Positions 17,700 through 26,732 of a stretch of DNA of 64,000 bases are shown here, one piece after another (the first letter of the stretch is position 1; every line of letters begins with the position of its first letter). The notes under the pieces are model-generated. The model was given only the letters and a program-made list of their open reading frames with translations, made no database searches and was not told where the DNA came from. The position numbers and the translations under genes were made by a program. Origin of the DNA: Phytohabitans houttuyneae (lineage in GTDB: Bacteria > Actinomycetota > Actinomycetes > Mycobacteriales > Micromonosporaceae); NCBI RefSeq assembly GCF_011764425.1, contig NZ_BLPF01000001.1:372001-436000 (forward strand), written 5' to 3'.

Positions 17700-19208
17700 T
17701 CAGTAGTTCCGCCACTCCTGGCGCGCGTACTCCAGTACCCGCGGATGGAGCAGGGTCGACGCCTCCACCGCGACCCGCCCGCGGTCCGGTGGGAAGACGG
17801 TGGCCGCGCGGAGCACGTCGGCGGTGAGGAAGCGCAGCGGCGGGGCGTCCGCCGGGATGGCGGGCGCGGCGCCGGTGAGGACGAAGCCCCAGTCGCCGAA
17901 GGACGGGACGTCGACGTGGTACGGCTCGGTCGCGAAGCCTGCCTCGCGCAGGGACGCCTCGATGCACCAGAACGAGCGGGGTGCGAAGTACGGCGAGCCG
18001 GACTGCACCACCATCCGCGCGCCGGGGGCGAGCACGTTGTGCAGCAGCGTGTAGAACTCGACCGAGTACAGCTTCGCGGTCGCCGTCTCGTCCGGGTCGG
18101 GCAGGTCGACGATCACGGCGTCGAAGCGGGACGGCGCGGCGCGCAGCCAGGCGAACGCGTCCTCGTGCACCAGCCGCACCCTCGGGTCGTCGAACGCGCC
18201 GCCGTTCAGCGCCCGCAGCGCCGGCCACGTGCGGGCCAGCGCGACCACCGCCGGGTCGAGCTCGACGACCGTCACCGACCGCACGTCCGGGTAGCGCAGC
18301 GCCTCGCGTACCGCCAGCCCGTCACCGGCGCCGAGCACGAGCAGGTCCGTGCGCGGGCCCGCGAGCACGGGGTGCACGAGCGCCTCGTGGTAGCGGTACT
18401 CGTCGACGGAGCTGAACTGCAGGTCGCCGTTGAGGTAGAGCCGCAGATCGGTGGAGCCGAGCGCCTTCGTGAGCACGATCTCCTGGTAGCGGCTGCGCTC
18501 GGCGTGCACGACCGGGTCGCGGTACAGCTGCTGGCGGGCGGTCACCTCGAAGTCGTGCGCCACCACGTACGCGTACCCGAGAAGCAGCCCGACCGCGACG
18601 GCGCCGCCGGTGAGCGCGGCGCGTGACCGGCGGGTCAGGTCACGCCGGAAGAGCGTGAAGACCAGCGCGGTACCGGCGACGGCGTTGACCGCGCCGACCA
18701 CGAGCGCGCCGCGGAGCTGGCCGAAGACGGGCAGCAGCAGGAAGGGGAACGCGAGCCCGCCGAGCAGCGCGCCCACGTAGTCGGCGGCGAAGAGGTCGGC
18801 CACCGCGCTGCCGGCCGCCTGCTCACGGATCCGCTGGAGCAGCACCATGAGCAGCGGGATCTCCGCGCCGATGAGGGCGCCGAGCACGAACGCGGTGGCG
18901 ACGAGCGCCGGCGCGTAGAGGTCGAGCCACGCGAACGCGGCGTAGAGGGCGAGCACCGAGAGGCCGCCGAGCAGGGCGAGCGCCATCTCGATGACCGCGA
19001 ACGAGACCGCGGCGCGGCTCTGCAACGGCTTGGCGGCGAGCGCGCCGATGCCCATCGCGAACACCATCACGCCGAGCACGATCGACGCCTGGCCGGCGGT
19101 GTCGCCGATCAGGTAGCTGCCGAGCGTGACGAGTGCCAGCTCGTACACAAGGCCGCAGGCCGCGCAGACGAAGACCGCCGCGAGCACCGCGCTGCGGGCG
19201 AACCTCAT
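17700..19208 (-). CDS. Membrane-embedded spermidine-synthase-like protein
   Basis: 502 residues in two parts. Residues 1 to about 225 hold six or seven membrane helices (GLVYELALVTLGSYLIGDTAGQ at the start is typical). The rest is a class I methyltransferase-fold aminopropyltransferase domain with the AdoMet-type motif LLVLGAGDGLAVREALRYP, acidic VVELDP, and VIVDLPDPDE at the active site. Soluble homologues transfer aminopropyl from decarboxylated AdoMet to putrescine. The membrane version is known mostly from conserved operons with DUF350, DUF4178 and DUF4247, where its product is unproven. Its ATG overlaps the preceding stop by 4 nt. Confidence 0.9.
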   Translation of the reverse strand: MRFARSAVLAAVFVCAACGLVYELALVTLGSYLIGDTAGQASIVLGVMVFAMGIGALAAKPLQSRAAVSFAVIEMALALLGGLSVLALYAAFAWLDLYAPALVATAFVLGALIGAEIPLLMVLLQRIREQAAGSAVADLFAADYVGALLGGLAFPFLLLPVFGQLRGALVVGAVNAVAGTALVFTLFRRDLTRRSRAALTGGAVAVGLLLGYAYVVAHDFEVTARQQLYRDPVVHAERSRYQEIVLTKALGSTDLRLYLNGDLQFSSVDEYRYHEALVHPVLAGPRTDLLVLGAGDGLAVREALRYPDVRSVTVVELDPAVVALARTWPALRALNGGAFDDPRVRLVHEDAFAWLRAAPSRFDAVIVDLPDPDETATAKLYSVEFYTLLHNVLAPGARMVVQSGSPYFAPRSFWCIEASLREAGFATEPYHVDVPSFGDWGFVLTGAAPAIPADAPPLRFLTADVLRAATVFPPDRGRVAVEASTLLHPRVLEYARQEWRNY

Positions 19209-19951
19209 GTCGGCGCGGCTGCCTTGGCGGGCGGCTTCGGCTTGCCGCCCGTGGTGCGGGTGCGCTCGTGCCGGCGCTCGAACCAGCCGATGCCGATGGT
19301 CAGGACCGCCAGGGCGAGCAGGACGGCGGCGCCGCTCACATACATCCAGCGGTCGCGCCAGAAGTCGCTGCCGGCGCTCGGCGGCGGACCGGCGGCAGCG
19401 CCCGGTGCGAGCGTGCCGACCGGTGCCGGCGGGACCGACCCGTCCTCGGCGAGCAGCAGCGGCAGGGCGAGCGCGCCCTGGCAGACGGCCCAGTCCGGCT
19501 CGTCGATGAACGCGCTCTTGGTGAGCCCGAAGCGGTCCAGCCGGCCGGCCGGTGGCGCGGGCACGCCGGCCGAGGCGATCGAGATGTACGCGCTGTCGGC
19601 GGCCTCGCTGCTCGAACTCGTCCAGGTGACGTCGGCGCGCACCTCGACCCACTTCGGGCAGCGGACCGGGTCGCTGCCGACCGCCACGCCCGGCCCGAGG
19701 TTGGAGCCGGTGGTGGCGCCGCTGATCGGGCCGTCGAGCTTCCAGCCGTAGCAGACCCCGTGCGCCGCGGCCGCCTTCGCCAGCTGCTCGACGGTCGCGG
19801 CCGCCATCTGCGTGTCCGGCGCCGGCACGGTCGTGGTGCTGTCGAAGCTCGGCGGGGCGACGATGAGCCAGGTCGCCACGCCGGCCGCGGCGAAGCCGAG
19901 GAAGCCGAAGATCTTCAGCCGCCTGGCGATGCGCTTCGCCGGCGTGGTCAT
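19205..19951 (-). CDS. Two-helix membrane protein with extracytoplasmic Cys domain, SpeE-operon member
   Basis: 248 residues. An N-terminal membrane helix (FGFLGFAAAGVATWLIV) is followed by an external domain with three cysteines (HGVCYGWKLDG, DPVRCPKW, WAVCQGALALP) and a second helix (YVSGAAVLLALAVLTIGIGWF) with a basic tail. I do not recognise a named family. It sits between DUF350 (ATG and stop abut at 19951) and the spermidine-synthase-like gene (4-nt overlap), so it belongs to that operon and may sense or bind something at the outer face of the membrane. Confidence 0.7.
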   Translation of the reverse strand: MTTPAKRIARRLKIFGFLGFAAAGVATWLIVAPPSFDSTTTVPAPDTQMAAATVEQLAKAAAAHGVCYGWKLDGPISGATTGSNLGPGVAVGSDPVRCPKWVEVRADVTWTSSSSEAADSAYISIASAGVPAPPAGRLDRFGLTKSAFIDEPDWAVCQGALALPLLLAEDGSVPPAPVGTLAPGAAAGPPPSAGSDFWRDRWMYVSGAAVLLALAVLTIGIGWFERRHERTRTTGGKPKPPAKAAAPT

Positions 19952-20370
19952 CAGCTGATCGCCGCGGCGATGATGCCGCCGGTCGCGAGGTGCACGACAC
20001 CGGAGACCCAGACCGCCGGGTGCGGCTCGGGGTCGACGAGGATCTCGCCGAGCTTGCCCGGCGACGCGAGGTCGAGCAGCACGAACGCGGCCGCCATGAT
20101 GAGCAGGCCGAGCAGCCCGTACGCACCCGCGCCGACGATGCCGTCGACGAAGTCGTCCTCGCTGGAGACGATCGCGGCGACCACGATGATGCCGACGCCG
20201 GCGAGGTTGGAGGCGAGCAGCAGCGCGGCGTTGCGGTTGCGCTCGACCCAGATCAGCTCGCGCAGCCGGCCCGGCGTCGCGACGTCGACGAGCACGTAGC
20301 CGATCGCCATCAGCACCACGCCGACCGCGCCGTACGCGAGGGTGACCAGCAGGTCGGTGACCAGGTCCAT
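19951..20370 (-). CDS. DUF350 membrane protein
   Basis: 139 residues with two similar halves of two helices each (GVVLMAIGYVLVDVATPGRLRELIW and LLIMAAAFVLLDLASPGKLGEIL), a pattern typical of DUF350 (UPF0719). The family recurs next to spermidine-synthase-like, DUF4178 and PspA-type genes. A role in membrane stress or a polyamine-linked modification has been proposed from such contexts. 12 nt after the DUF4247 gene on the same strand. Confidence 0.88.
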   Translation of the reverse strand: MDLVTDLLVTLAYGAVGVVLMAIGYVLVDVATPGRLRELIWVERNRNAALLLASNLAGVGIIVVAAIVSSEDDFVDGIVGAGAYGLLGLLIMAAAFVLLDLASPGKLGEILVDPEPHPAVWVSGVVHLATGGIIAAAIS

Positions 20371-20382
20371 GGTGCGTGCCTC

Positions 20383-20811
20383 CTATTTCCCGGCCCCGGG
20401 ACCGCCGCCGCGCACGCTGGTGCCGCGACCCCAACCCCAGTAGTTGCCAACCGTGCCGTAGTAGCGGGGGTACGCGGTGGTCATCTTCTCCACGAGGATC
20501 AGCGAGCCCACCGCGGCGAGCGGCAGGATGACCACCGCGTCGTCGTCGTAGCGCAGGTAGACACCGCTGCCGTCCACGTACCGGTCGGCCGGCTCCCACA
20601 CGCCGGTGATCTGGTCGGCCACCGCGCTGGGCGCCTTCGACGAGGTGTACGCGAGCGCGTCACGGCCGATGTCCTGGCCGGTGGCGCGGGCGTAGTTGTC
20701 CGAGACGTAGCCGCGCGGCGAGAAGCTGCCGGTCAGCAGGCCGACGCCGGCCACCAGCACGCCGACAAGCGCAAGGCCGATGCCGATGACAAACCATCTG
20801 CGGTACGCCAT
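20383..20811 (-). CDS. DUF4247 protein
   Basis: 142 residues: an N-terminal anchor (WFVIGIGLALVGVLVAGVGLLTGSF), an external domain with YLRYDDDAVVILP, and a Gly-rich tail after YGTVGNYWGWGRG. DUF4247 proteins are found in the same actinobacterial and firmicute operons as DUF4178 and DUF350. The stop of the preceding gene abuts its ATG (TGAATG). No biochemical function known to me. Confidence 0.85.
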   Translation of the reverse strand: MAYRRWFVIGIGLALVGVLVAGVGLLTGSFSPRGYVSDNYARATGQDIGRDALAYTSSKAPSAVADQITGVWEPADRYVDGSGVYLRYDDDAVVILPLAAVGSLILVEKMTTAYPRYYGTVGNYWGWGRGTSVRGGGPGAGK

Positions 20812-21261
20812 TCAGCACTCCCCCAACCATGTCCGGGTGGTCACGAGCTCGCCGGTCTGCGGGTACGCGTGCCAGGTGCGCCAGCCGCGCTCCTCGGCGC
20901 GCAGCGCGGTCACCGCGTTCGGGTCGCCGGGAAAGACGCCGACGAGCGCGTGCGGGTCGGCGGCCAGCTCCTGCCACGGCGGCGCCGCCCCCAGCGGCTC
21001 CACAGTGGACTCGAACCGGTAGCCGGCACCGTCCATGCTGGACGGCAGGTGCGGGTCGCGGCCGGGCAGGCAGGCCACCGTCTCGACGAGCCGCTCGCCG
21101 CCCGCCGCGGTCCACACCACCTGGTGCGACGCGCCGAGCAGGCGCAGCTCCAGGCCGGGAAGGCGGAGCACGTGCAGCGCGGGCAGCTCGGGCAGGCCGA
21201 GCGCGAAGCTCAGGTCGCCCGCGGTCGTGTCCGCGTACGGCGTTTCCAGGCGCACGAGCAC
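20812..21261 (-). CDS. DUF2617 protein
   Basis: 149 residues, beginning at GTG 21261 (MLVRLETPYADTTAGDLSFALGLPELPAL), a start that matches the family. It carries YRFESTVEPL and a C-terminal WHAYPQTGELVTTRTWLG stretch. Predicted soluble. It sits 5 nt after DUF4178 in the operon that ends in the spermidine-synthase-like enzyme. Function unknown. Confidence 0.85.
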   Translation of the reverse strand: MLVRLETPYADTTAGDLSFALGLPELPALHVLRLPGLELRLLGASHQVVWTAAGGERLVETVACLPGRDPHLPSSMDGAGYRFESTVEPLGAAPPWQELAADPHALVGVFPGDPNAVTALRAEERGWRTWHAYPQTGELVTTRTWLGEC

Positions 21262-21266
21262 GGCGC

Positions 21267-21895
21267 TCAGCCGGCCTGCGGGTAGATGAGCACCTCGGCG
21301 CGGTGCAGCTTTTCGCCGCGCCCGACCTCCCACTTGCCGCTGTCCCCGTACGACTCGAACGACAGCAGCGCACCGTCCGGCGCGGCGTAGTCCTCGTACC
21401 GCACGGTGCCCGTCGGGTTGAGCCCGGTCGTGCCGGTGGCGGTGTAACGGGCGTGCCCGCCCTCGTCCCGCGTGTACCGCCGGCCGTCGAAGTCGACGGT
21501 GGGCGCGCCGGGGGTGACGGTGGCGCTCGGCACCTCGTGCCACAGCACGAGCTCCAGGTCGGGGTCTTCCTCGACGGAGAGCCACACCTTGCCGCCGGCC
21601 GCGTCGTCGAGCAGATGCTCCGCCCAGCCCCAGTCCCCCTCGGTGAACTTGAGCGTGCCGCGCACCGCGTACGACTTCGTGCGGATCTCCACGATGTCGC
21701 CGGGCTTCAGCGCGCGGGGTCACCGCGGAGCGCGTCGGTGTCGCCGGTCTGGAACGGGTCGACCGACGCCGGCGGCGGCACGGGTGCCTCCCGCTGCCGC
21801 CGCGCCCGGCTGAGCGCGACCACGGCGATCACCGCGCCCGCGACCGCCGCCAGACAGCCCAGCCCCACTACGAGGAACGCTTCGCCACCTACCAC
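21267..21895 (-). CDS. DUF4178 membrane-anchored protein (frameshifted)
   Basis: First gene of the SpeE-like operon. The N-terminal helix (AFLVVGLGCLAAVAGAVIAVVAL) and the linker DPFQTGDTDALRGDPAR lie in one frame. The DUF4178 domain (LKPGDIVEIRTKSYAVRGTLKFTEG onward) lies in another. One missing base at 21711-21714 (CGC-TG instead of CGCCTG) explains the break and restores DPARLKPGD, the family's usual junction. GTG 21895 is preferred because GGGGAGGA lies just upstream. DUF4178 domains occur with DUF350 and DUF4247; no activity is established. Confidence 0.8.
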
Positions 21896-22011
21896 GCGTG
21901 TCCTCCCCAAGCCACGTCGTCCTGGCCGCCGAGATTAGCAAGCCCGATCAAGCCATCTCCGCAGGTGGTGACGCTGTTAGCGGCCTGTATCGGTGCGTGC
22001 GCGCACCGTGT

Positions 22012-23328
22012 TCAGGAGGGCAGTGGCGTGGCCGTGAAGACGCCGTCCGGGTCGTAGCGGACCTTCACCTCGCGGAGGCGGCCGGCGTTGGCGCCGTAGG
22101 CGTGCGCGACCTGCTCGCGGTCGTCGGGGCGCAGCAGGTTGGGGTAGCCGCCGGGCAGCGCCACCGGCGCCAGCGCCGACCACACGTCGTCCGTCCACGC
22201 CCGGTGCGGCCCGGCCGGCTCGTGCGGCTGCCACACCGCGCCGATCTCCACCATGAGGTGGTCGCGCCGCTCGCCGACCGCCGTGGCGTCGCCGGCCACC
22301 CGGGTGGCGGCGCCGTGGAAGTGGTGCACGACGACGCCGGACAGCGGCGAGGTGCGGGACCGCCCGGCGGCGAGCAGCGCCTCGACCACCTCCGGGGTGT
22401 GCGCGGGCACGCTGCGCGTGCGCATCGCGTGGTGGCGGCCACCGGCGGCGTACTGGTCGAACTGCGCGAGCAGCTCCGGGTAGGTCACACTGGCCACAGT
22501 GGACAGCCCCAGCGCGCCGAGCGCGTCGCGCCCCTCCGCCTCGTCGCCGCACCAGACCGGTGCCAGGAAGGCGGCCGGCTCACCGTCCGGGCCGGAGCCC
22601 ACTCCACTGGGGACGGTCAGCTCGTCGGGCGCGGCGGCCAGCAGCTCGCGCAGGCGGCCCAGCACGGCGGCGGCGTCCGCCAAGGGGTACATGGCGAAGC
22701 CGGTCAGCAGCCTCCGCACCGGGTGCAGCGCGATCCGCATCGCGGTGACGACGCCGAAGTTTCCGCCACCCCCGCGCAGCGCCCAGAGCAGGTCGGGCCC
22801 GGCGGTCACCACGCTGCCGTCGGCGAGCACCACCTCGGCACCGAGCAGGTTGTCGGCGGCCAGCCCGAAGCGGCCCAGCAGCGGCCCGTACCCACCGCCG
22901 AGGGTGAGCCCGGCCATGCCCACCCCGCCGACGGTGCCGGCCGCCGCGACAAGCCCGTGCGGCGCCGCCGCGGCGATCACGTCCCGCACGGTGGCGCCAC
23001 CCTCCACTGTGGCGACACCGGCGGCGGCGTCCACGGTGACCCGCCGCATGCCGGCGAGGTCGATCACGAGGCCACCGTCCCGCACCGCCCGACCGAGCCA
23101 GTCGTGCCCGCCGCCCCGCACCGACAGCGGCAGCCCCTGCTCGCGCGCGGCGAGGACCGCGGCCGCCACCCCGGCGGCGTCCAGCGGGCGGACGACCGCG
23201 ACCGGCCGGTGGCGCACCGCGTCGTTCCACACGAGGGCGGCCGCCTCGAACGCCGGCCCGGACACCAGCACCCGCTCGTAGCCGAGCCGCGCGGACAGGT
23301 CACGCACCACCGGCGGCATCGTCGTCAT
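22012..23328 (-). CDS. FAD-binding oxidase, berberine-bridge-enzyme-like
   Basis: 438 residues. A PCMH-type FAD domain (VRPLDAAGVAAAVLAAREQGLPLSVRGGGHDW, GLTLGGGYG, LWALRGGGGNFGVVT) and the C-terminal BBE segment (YPNLLRPDDREQVAHAYGANAGRLREVKVRYDPDGVF) are both present. The His of RGGGHDW is the expected covalent FAD attachment site. The second site, normally Cys before the VG-GG loop, is absent (AAGTVGGVG), so FAD is probably held by one bond. Relatives oxidise sugars or natural products. No biosynthetic neighbours are present. Confidence 0.88.
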   Translation of the reverse strand: MTTMPPVVRDLSARLGYERVLVSGPAFEAAALVWNDAVRHRPVAVVRPLDAAGVAAAVLAAREQGLPLSVRGGGHDWLGRAVRDGGLVIDLAGMRRVTVDAAAGVATVEGGATVRDVIAAAAPHGLVAAAGTVGGVGMAGLTLGGGYGPLLGRFGLAADNLLGAEVVLADGSVVTAGPDLLWALRGGGGNFGVVTAMRIALHPVRRLLTGFAMYPLADAAAVLGRLRELLAAAPDELTVPSGVGSGPDGEPAAFLAPVWCGDEAEGRDALGALGLSTVASVTYPELLAQFDQYAAGGRHHAMRTRSVPAHTPEVVEALLAAGRSRTSPLSGVVVHHFHGAATRVAGDATAVGERRDHLMVEIGAVWQPHEPAGPHRAWTDDVWSALAPVALPGGYPNLLRPDDREQVAHAYGANAGRLREVKVRYDPDGVFTATPLPS

Positions 23329-23404
23329 GACGCCAAAGGGTAGACGTCGGATCGACGCGGGACTGACCCGATGGCGGACCGGCGGTGGCGGCGTCCAGGA
23401 CCCC

Positions 23405-23490
23405 AATTCGAAATCATCTGAGCTACCGCGACGCCCGCGGTGGTCCGGACCGTCGCTCCCGCGGCCTCACCCTCCGCGGTCGCCCAGGTC
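23405..23490 (-). repeat. Dispersed intergenic repeat, core copy R2
   Basis: Reverse-strand match to the R1 core: GGTCCGGACC, then CCGCGGCCTCACCCTCCGCGG. It lacks the long hairpin and the GGTAGCC/GGCTACC stem. The rest of 23329-23564 shows no gene. Confidence 0.85.
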
Positions 23491-23564
23491 AACCCATGAA
23501 CTACGGGCGGACCCGCGTACTCCCGCCTCGCCCGCGGACGCGCGCATCCCGAGCCCGCGAGGTT

Positions 23565-24308
23565 CTAGCCGGTGGCCAGCTGCCAGACGGCGTACGTGGT
23601 GGCGATCAGGGCCACGGCTCCCAGCATCAGCCGGAACATGGAGATGTCGCCCAGCGGCTCGTGGTCGAGCGGCTCCAGCTTGCCGGCCAGCTCCGGCAGC
23701 GAGGAAGGGCGGTAGACGAGCGTGGCGATCCCGCCAACGGGGACCGTGACCGTGTGGCTGACGCGGCGGCCCCCGCCTCCATCGAGCCGGCAGAGCCAGG
23801 CCACGACCTCGGTGTCGCCGCTGCTGACCGCCACGTCGACCGGCTCCCAGGTGGCCAGCGGGTGCTCGGCGCCGCCGACGGTGACGACCGCCGTGGTCTC
23901 CTCGCCGAAGGCGGGGTCGTGCCACCACTCGGGCCTGACCGGGATCAGCCGCAGGACGCCCTGGCCCGGGGCGACCGGGACGGTGGCGGCGGCGTCCACC
24001 TCGGCCTGAAACCTGGCCCGCAGCTCCTCCCGCGCGGCGATCGCGCGCTTGTCGTGGACGAAGAACAGGCGGGCCGTCATCCTCAGCCCCAGCAGGCCGG
24101 CGAAGAGCAGGAAGGTGACAACCAGCACGGTGGCGACAAGCAGGACGCGCCCGACACTGCCGGCAACCCAGGCGATGAGCGGGTTGTCCGCGAAGTAGAA
24201 CGCGACCGCGAAGAAGCCGATGGCCGGCACACCGGCCACGACGACGACGGCCAGGATGGTGAGGAGGGCGAGGCCCAGACCAGTGAGGTACTCCCGGACC
24301 GCCTTCAC
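23565..24308 (-). CDS. Membrane protein of unknown function
   Basis: 247 residues from GTG 24308; an upstream TTG at 24335 is less likely. Two or three N-terminal membrane helices (GLALLTILAVVVVAGVPAIGFFAVAFYF; VLLVATVLVVTFLLFAGLLGL) are followed by a cytoplasmic domain of about 130 residues (RPEWWHDPAFGEETTAVVTVGG, WLCRLDGGGGRRVSHTVTVPVGG) and a C-terminal helix (FRLMLGAVALIATTYAVWQL). No family recognised. Single gene, same strand as the LacI operon end 65 bp upstream. Confidence 0.7.
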   Translation of the reverse strand: MKAVREYLTGLGLALLTILAVVVVAGVPAIGFFAVAFYFADNPLIAWVAGSVGRVLLVATVLVVTFLLFAGLLGLRMTARLFFVHDKRAIAAREELRARFQAEVDAAATVPVAPGQGVLRLIPVRPEWWHDPAFGEETTAVVTVGGAEHPLATWEPVDVAVSSGDTEVVAWLCRLDGGGGRRVSHTVTVPVGGIATLVYRPSSLPELAGKLEPLDHEPLGDISMFRLMLGAVALIATTYAVWQLATG

Positions 24309-24373
24309 CCGCGCGATCGTATCGACGGCGGGCAACCGGGCGCGACGGGTGTCCTATCTGGACGGTGCCGGCG

Positions 24374-25429
24374 TCAGGCGGACTCGCGGAGGACCAGCTC
24401 GGTGGGGAGGAGGCGGGACGAGGCGGGTTCGCGGCGGATGAGGCGCAGGAGGACGTCGACCATGTCGGCGGCGACGCGTTCCAGTGGCTGGCGGATCGTG
24501 GTCAGCGGCGGGTCGGTCTCGCGGGCGATGCGGGAGTCGTCGAAGCCGCCCACCGCGACGTCGTCCGGCACCCGGCGGCCGGCGCGGCGCAGCTCGGCGA
24601 GGGCGCCGGCGGCGAGCAGGTCGGACGCGGCGAACACGGCGTCGATGTCCGGGCTCTCCGACAGCAGCTCGCGCATCGCGGCCGCGCCGGCGGCGAAGCT
24701 GTAGTCGGAGGTGTGCACGACGAGCCGCTTCGTCGCCCGGCGGCCGAGCACGTCCCGGTACCCCTGGAGCCGCTCCGGACCACCGACCACCTGCGGGCAG
24801 GCGATCATGCCGATCCGCTTGCGGCCCTGCGCCACGAGGTGGCGGGTCATCTGCCGGGCACCCTCGGTGTCCTCGGCCGCGACGTACGGGATGGTGGCCT
24901 CCGGGCCGCCCGGCTTGCCGCAGGCCACCGCGGGCACGACGCCGCTGGCCAGGTCGGCGATCAGCGGGTCGCCGGAGTGCGCGGAGATCAGCAGCACCCC
25001 GTCGACGTGGCCGCCGCGCACGTACCGCAGGACGCGGTCGCGCTCGGCGTCGCTGGACTCCAGCATCAGGATGAGGCTGATGTCGTGCTCGGCGAGCGCC
25101 TGGGTGCAGCAGCGCAGCAGCACGCTGAAGTTGGGGTCCTCGAAGAGGCGCTCCTGCGGCTCCGACAGCACGAACGCGACCGCGTTGGACTGCTTGGTGA
25201 CCAGGCTGCGGGCGCTCTGGTTCACCGTGTACCCCGTGGTGCGCACCGCCCGCTCGACCGCCTTGAGCGCGGCCGGGCTCACGTACCGTGCGCCGTTGAG
25301 CACCCGGGAGACCGTGCCCCGGGAGACCCCGGCGACCTCCGCCACGTCGTCGATCGTCGGGCCGCGCCGCATGGCGCGCCGGGCCGCGCCGCGCGACTTG
25401 GGGTGTGGCTGGGCCGTCTCGCTACTCAT
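24374..25429 (-). CDS. LacI-family transcriptional repressor
   Basis: 351 residues. The N-terminal HTH and hinge read TIDDVAEVAGVSRGTVSRVLNGARYVSPAALKAVERAV, with a sugar-binding-protein-like effector domain (PQVVGGPERLQGYRDVL, FAASDLLAAGALAELRRAGRRVPDDVAVGGFDDS) after it. ATG 25429 lies inside the end of the GH1 gene (8-nt overlap), making it the last gene of the sugar operon and probably autoregulated. The TGTGAGCG-type palindromes upstream of the operon, the VOC-SDR pair and lacZ are its likely operators. Confidence 0.93.
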   Translation of the reverse strand: MSSETAQPHPKSRGAARRAMRRGPTIDDVAEVAGVSRGTVSRVLNGARYVSPAALKAVERAVRTTGYTVNQSARSLVTKQSNAVAFVLSEPQERLFEDPNFSVLLRCCTQALAEHDISLILMLESSDAERDRVLRYVRGGHVDGVLLISAHSGDPLIADLASGVVPAVACGKPGGPEATIPYVAAEDTEGARQMTRHLVAQGRKRIGMIACPQVVGGPERLQGYRDVLGRRATKRLVVHTSDYSFAAGAAAMRELLSESPDIDAVFAASDLLAAGALAELRRAGRRVPDDVAVGGFDDSRIARETDPPLTTIRQPLERVAADMVDVLLRLIRREPASSRLLPTELVLRESA

Positions 25430-26732
25430 CGGCCTCAGTTTTCCACGCGGCCTCCTGCCGCCGTTGTGGAACCGCGCCGGTGCGGGCCACCTGTCCGTAC
25501 CAATGGGCACTCGTCTTCGGCCGGCGGGTCTGGTCGGCATGGTCGACATGGACGATGCCGAACCGCTTGGCGAAGCCCTCGGCCCACTCGAAGTTGTCCA
25601 GCAGCGTCCAGAGGAAGTAGCCACGCACGTCGGCGCCGTCCTGGATCGCCTCGTGCAGGGCGAGCAGGTGGCTGTGCAGGTACGCCACGCGCAGCGGGTC
25701 GTCGACCCACCCGTCCGGGCCGACCTCGTCGTCGAACGCGGCGCCGTTCTCTGTGATGTAGAGCGGCGGCAGGTCCGGGTACGTGGCGCGGAGGCCGAGC
25801 AGCAGGTCGCGCAGGCCGGACGGGACGACGGGCCAGCCCACGGCAGTCACCGGCAGCTCGGGCGGCACCCGCGGGACGTAGAGCGGCCGGTAGTAGTTGA
25901 CGCCGAGGTAGTCGATCGGCGCGCTGATCAGGTCGAGGTCGCCGTCGTGCACGACGTCGTCGCCGAGCCGGGTCCGCCCGCGCATGATCGGCTCCAGGAA
26001 CATGCCGTGGTTGTCGTAGTCGTGCGCCTCGGCCGCGGCCGCGTCGGCCGGGGTGAGCGGCACCACCGGGCTCAGGTCGAGCGTGACGCCGACCTCGCCG
26101 CTGCCGCTGAGCACCGACATCCCCAGCCCGTGCGCGAGCAGCAGGTGGTGAGCGGCCCGGTCGCGCTGCACCCGGTCCCGGATGCCGGGCGCGTGGATGC
26201 CGTCGCCGTAGCCGGCGTGGCTGGACACCTTCGGCTCGTTGAGCGTGGCCCAGTGGTCGACCACGTCGCCGAGCGCGTCCCGCACGATCCCCGCGTAGTC
26301 GGCGAACCGGTACGCGGTGTCCCGCGCCGGCCAGCCGCCCCGGTCCTGCAGCGCCTGGGGCAGGTCCCAGTGGTACAGCGTCACGTACGGGACGATGCCC
26401 CGCTCACGCAGCCCGTCCACGAGCCGGCGGTAGTGGTCGAGGCCCTTCTGGTTGGCCGGGCCGGTGCCGTCCGGCTGGACGCGGGGCCACGCGATGGAGA
26501 AGCGGTACGCGCCGAGCCCCAGCGACGCCATCAGCGCCACGTCCTCGGGCCACCGGTGGTAGTGGTCGCAGGCGACGTCGCCGGTGTCGCCGCCGGCGAT
26601 CGCGCCCGGCACGCGGCAGAACGTGTCCCAGATCGAAGGTCCGCGCCCGTCCTCGCCGACCGCGCCCTCCACCTGGTAGGCGGCGGTCGCCGTGCCCCAC
26701 ACGAACCCCGCCGGGAACCGGACGCCGGTCAT
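25422..26732 (-). CDS. GH1 beta-glycosidase
   Basis: 436 residues, no signal peptide, so intracellular. It opens FPAGFVWGTATAAYQVEGAV, the GH1 start. The acid/base is Glu166 (WATLNEPK) and the nucleophile Glu328 (YITENGA). GH1 enzymes cleave beta-glucosides or beta-galactosides. The link with a sugar importer and lacZ suggests beta-linked oligosaccharides taken up whole. Its ATG overlaps the permease stop (ATGA), and its end overlaps the LacI start. Confidence 0.95.
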   Translation of the reverse strand: MTGVRFPAGFVWGTATAAYQVEGAVGEDGRGPSIWDTFCRVPGAIAGGDTGDVACDHYHRWPEDVALMASLGLGAYRFSIAWPRVQPDGTGPANQKGLDHYRRLVDGLRERGIVPYVTLYHWDLPQALQDRGGWPARDTAYRFADYAGIVRDALGDVVDHWATLNEPKVSSHAGYGDGIHAPGIRDRVQRDRAAHHLLLAHGLGMSVLSGSGEVGVTLDLSPVVPLTPADAAAAEAHDYDNHGMFLEPIMRGRTRLGDDVVHDGDLDLISAPIDYLGVNYYRPLYVPRVPPELPVTAVGWPVVPSGLRDLLLGLRATYPDLPPLYITENGAAFDDEVGPDGWVDDPLRVAYLHSHLLALHEAIQDGADVRGYFLWTLLDNFEWAEGFAKRFGIVHVDHADQTRRPKTSAHWYGQVARTGAVPQRRQEAAWKTEADE

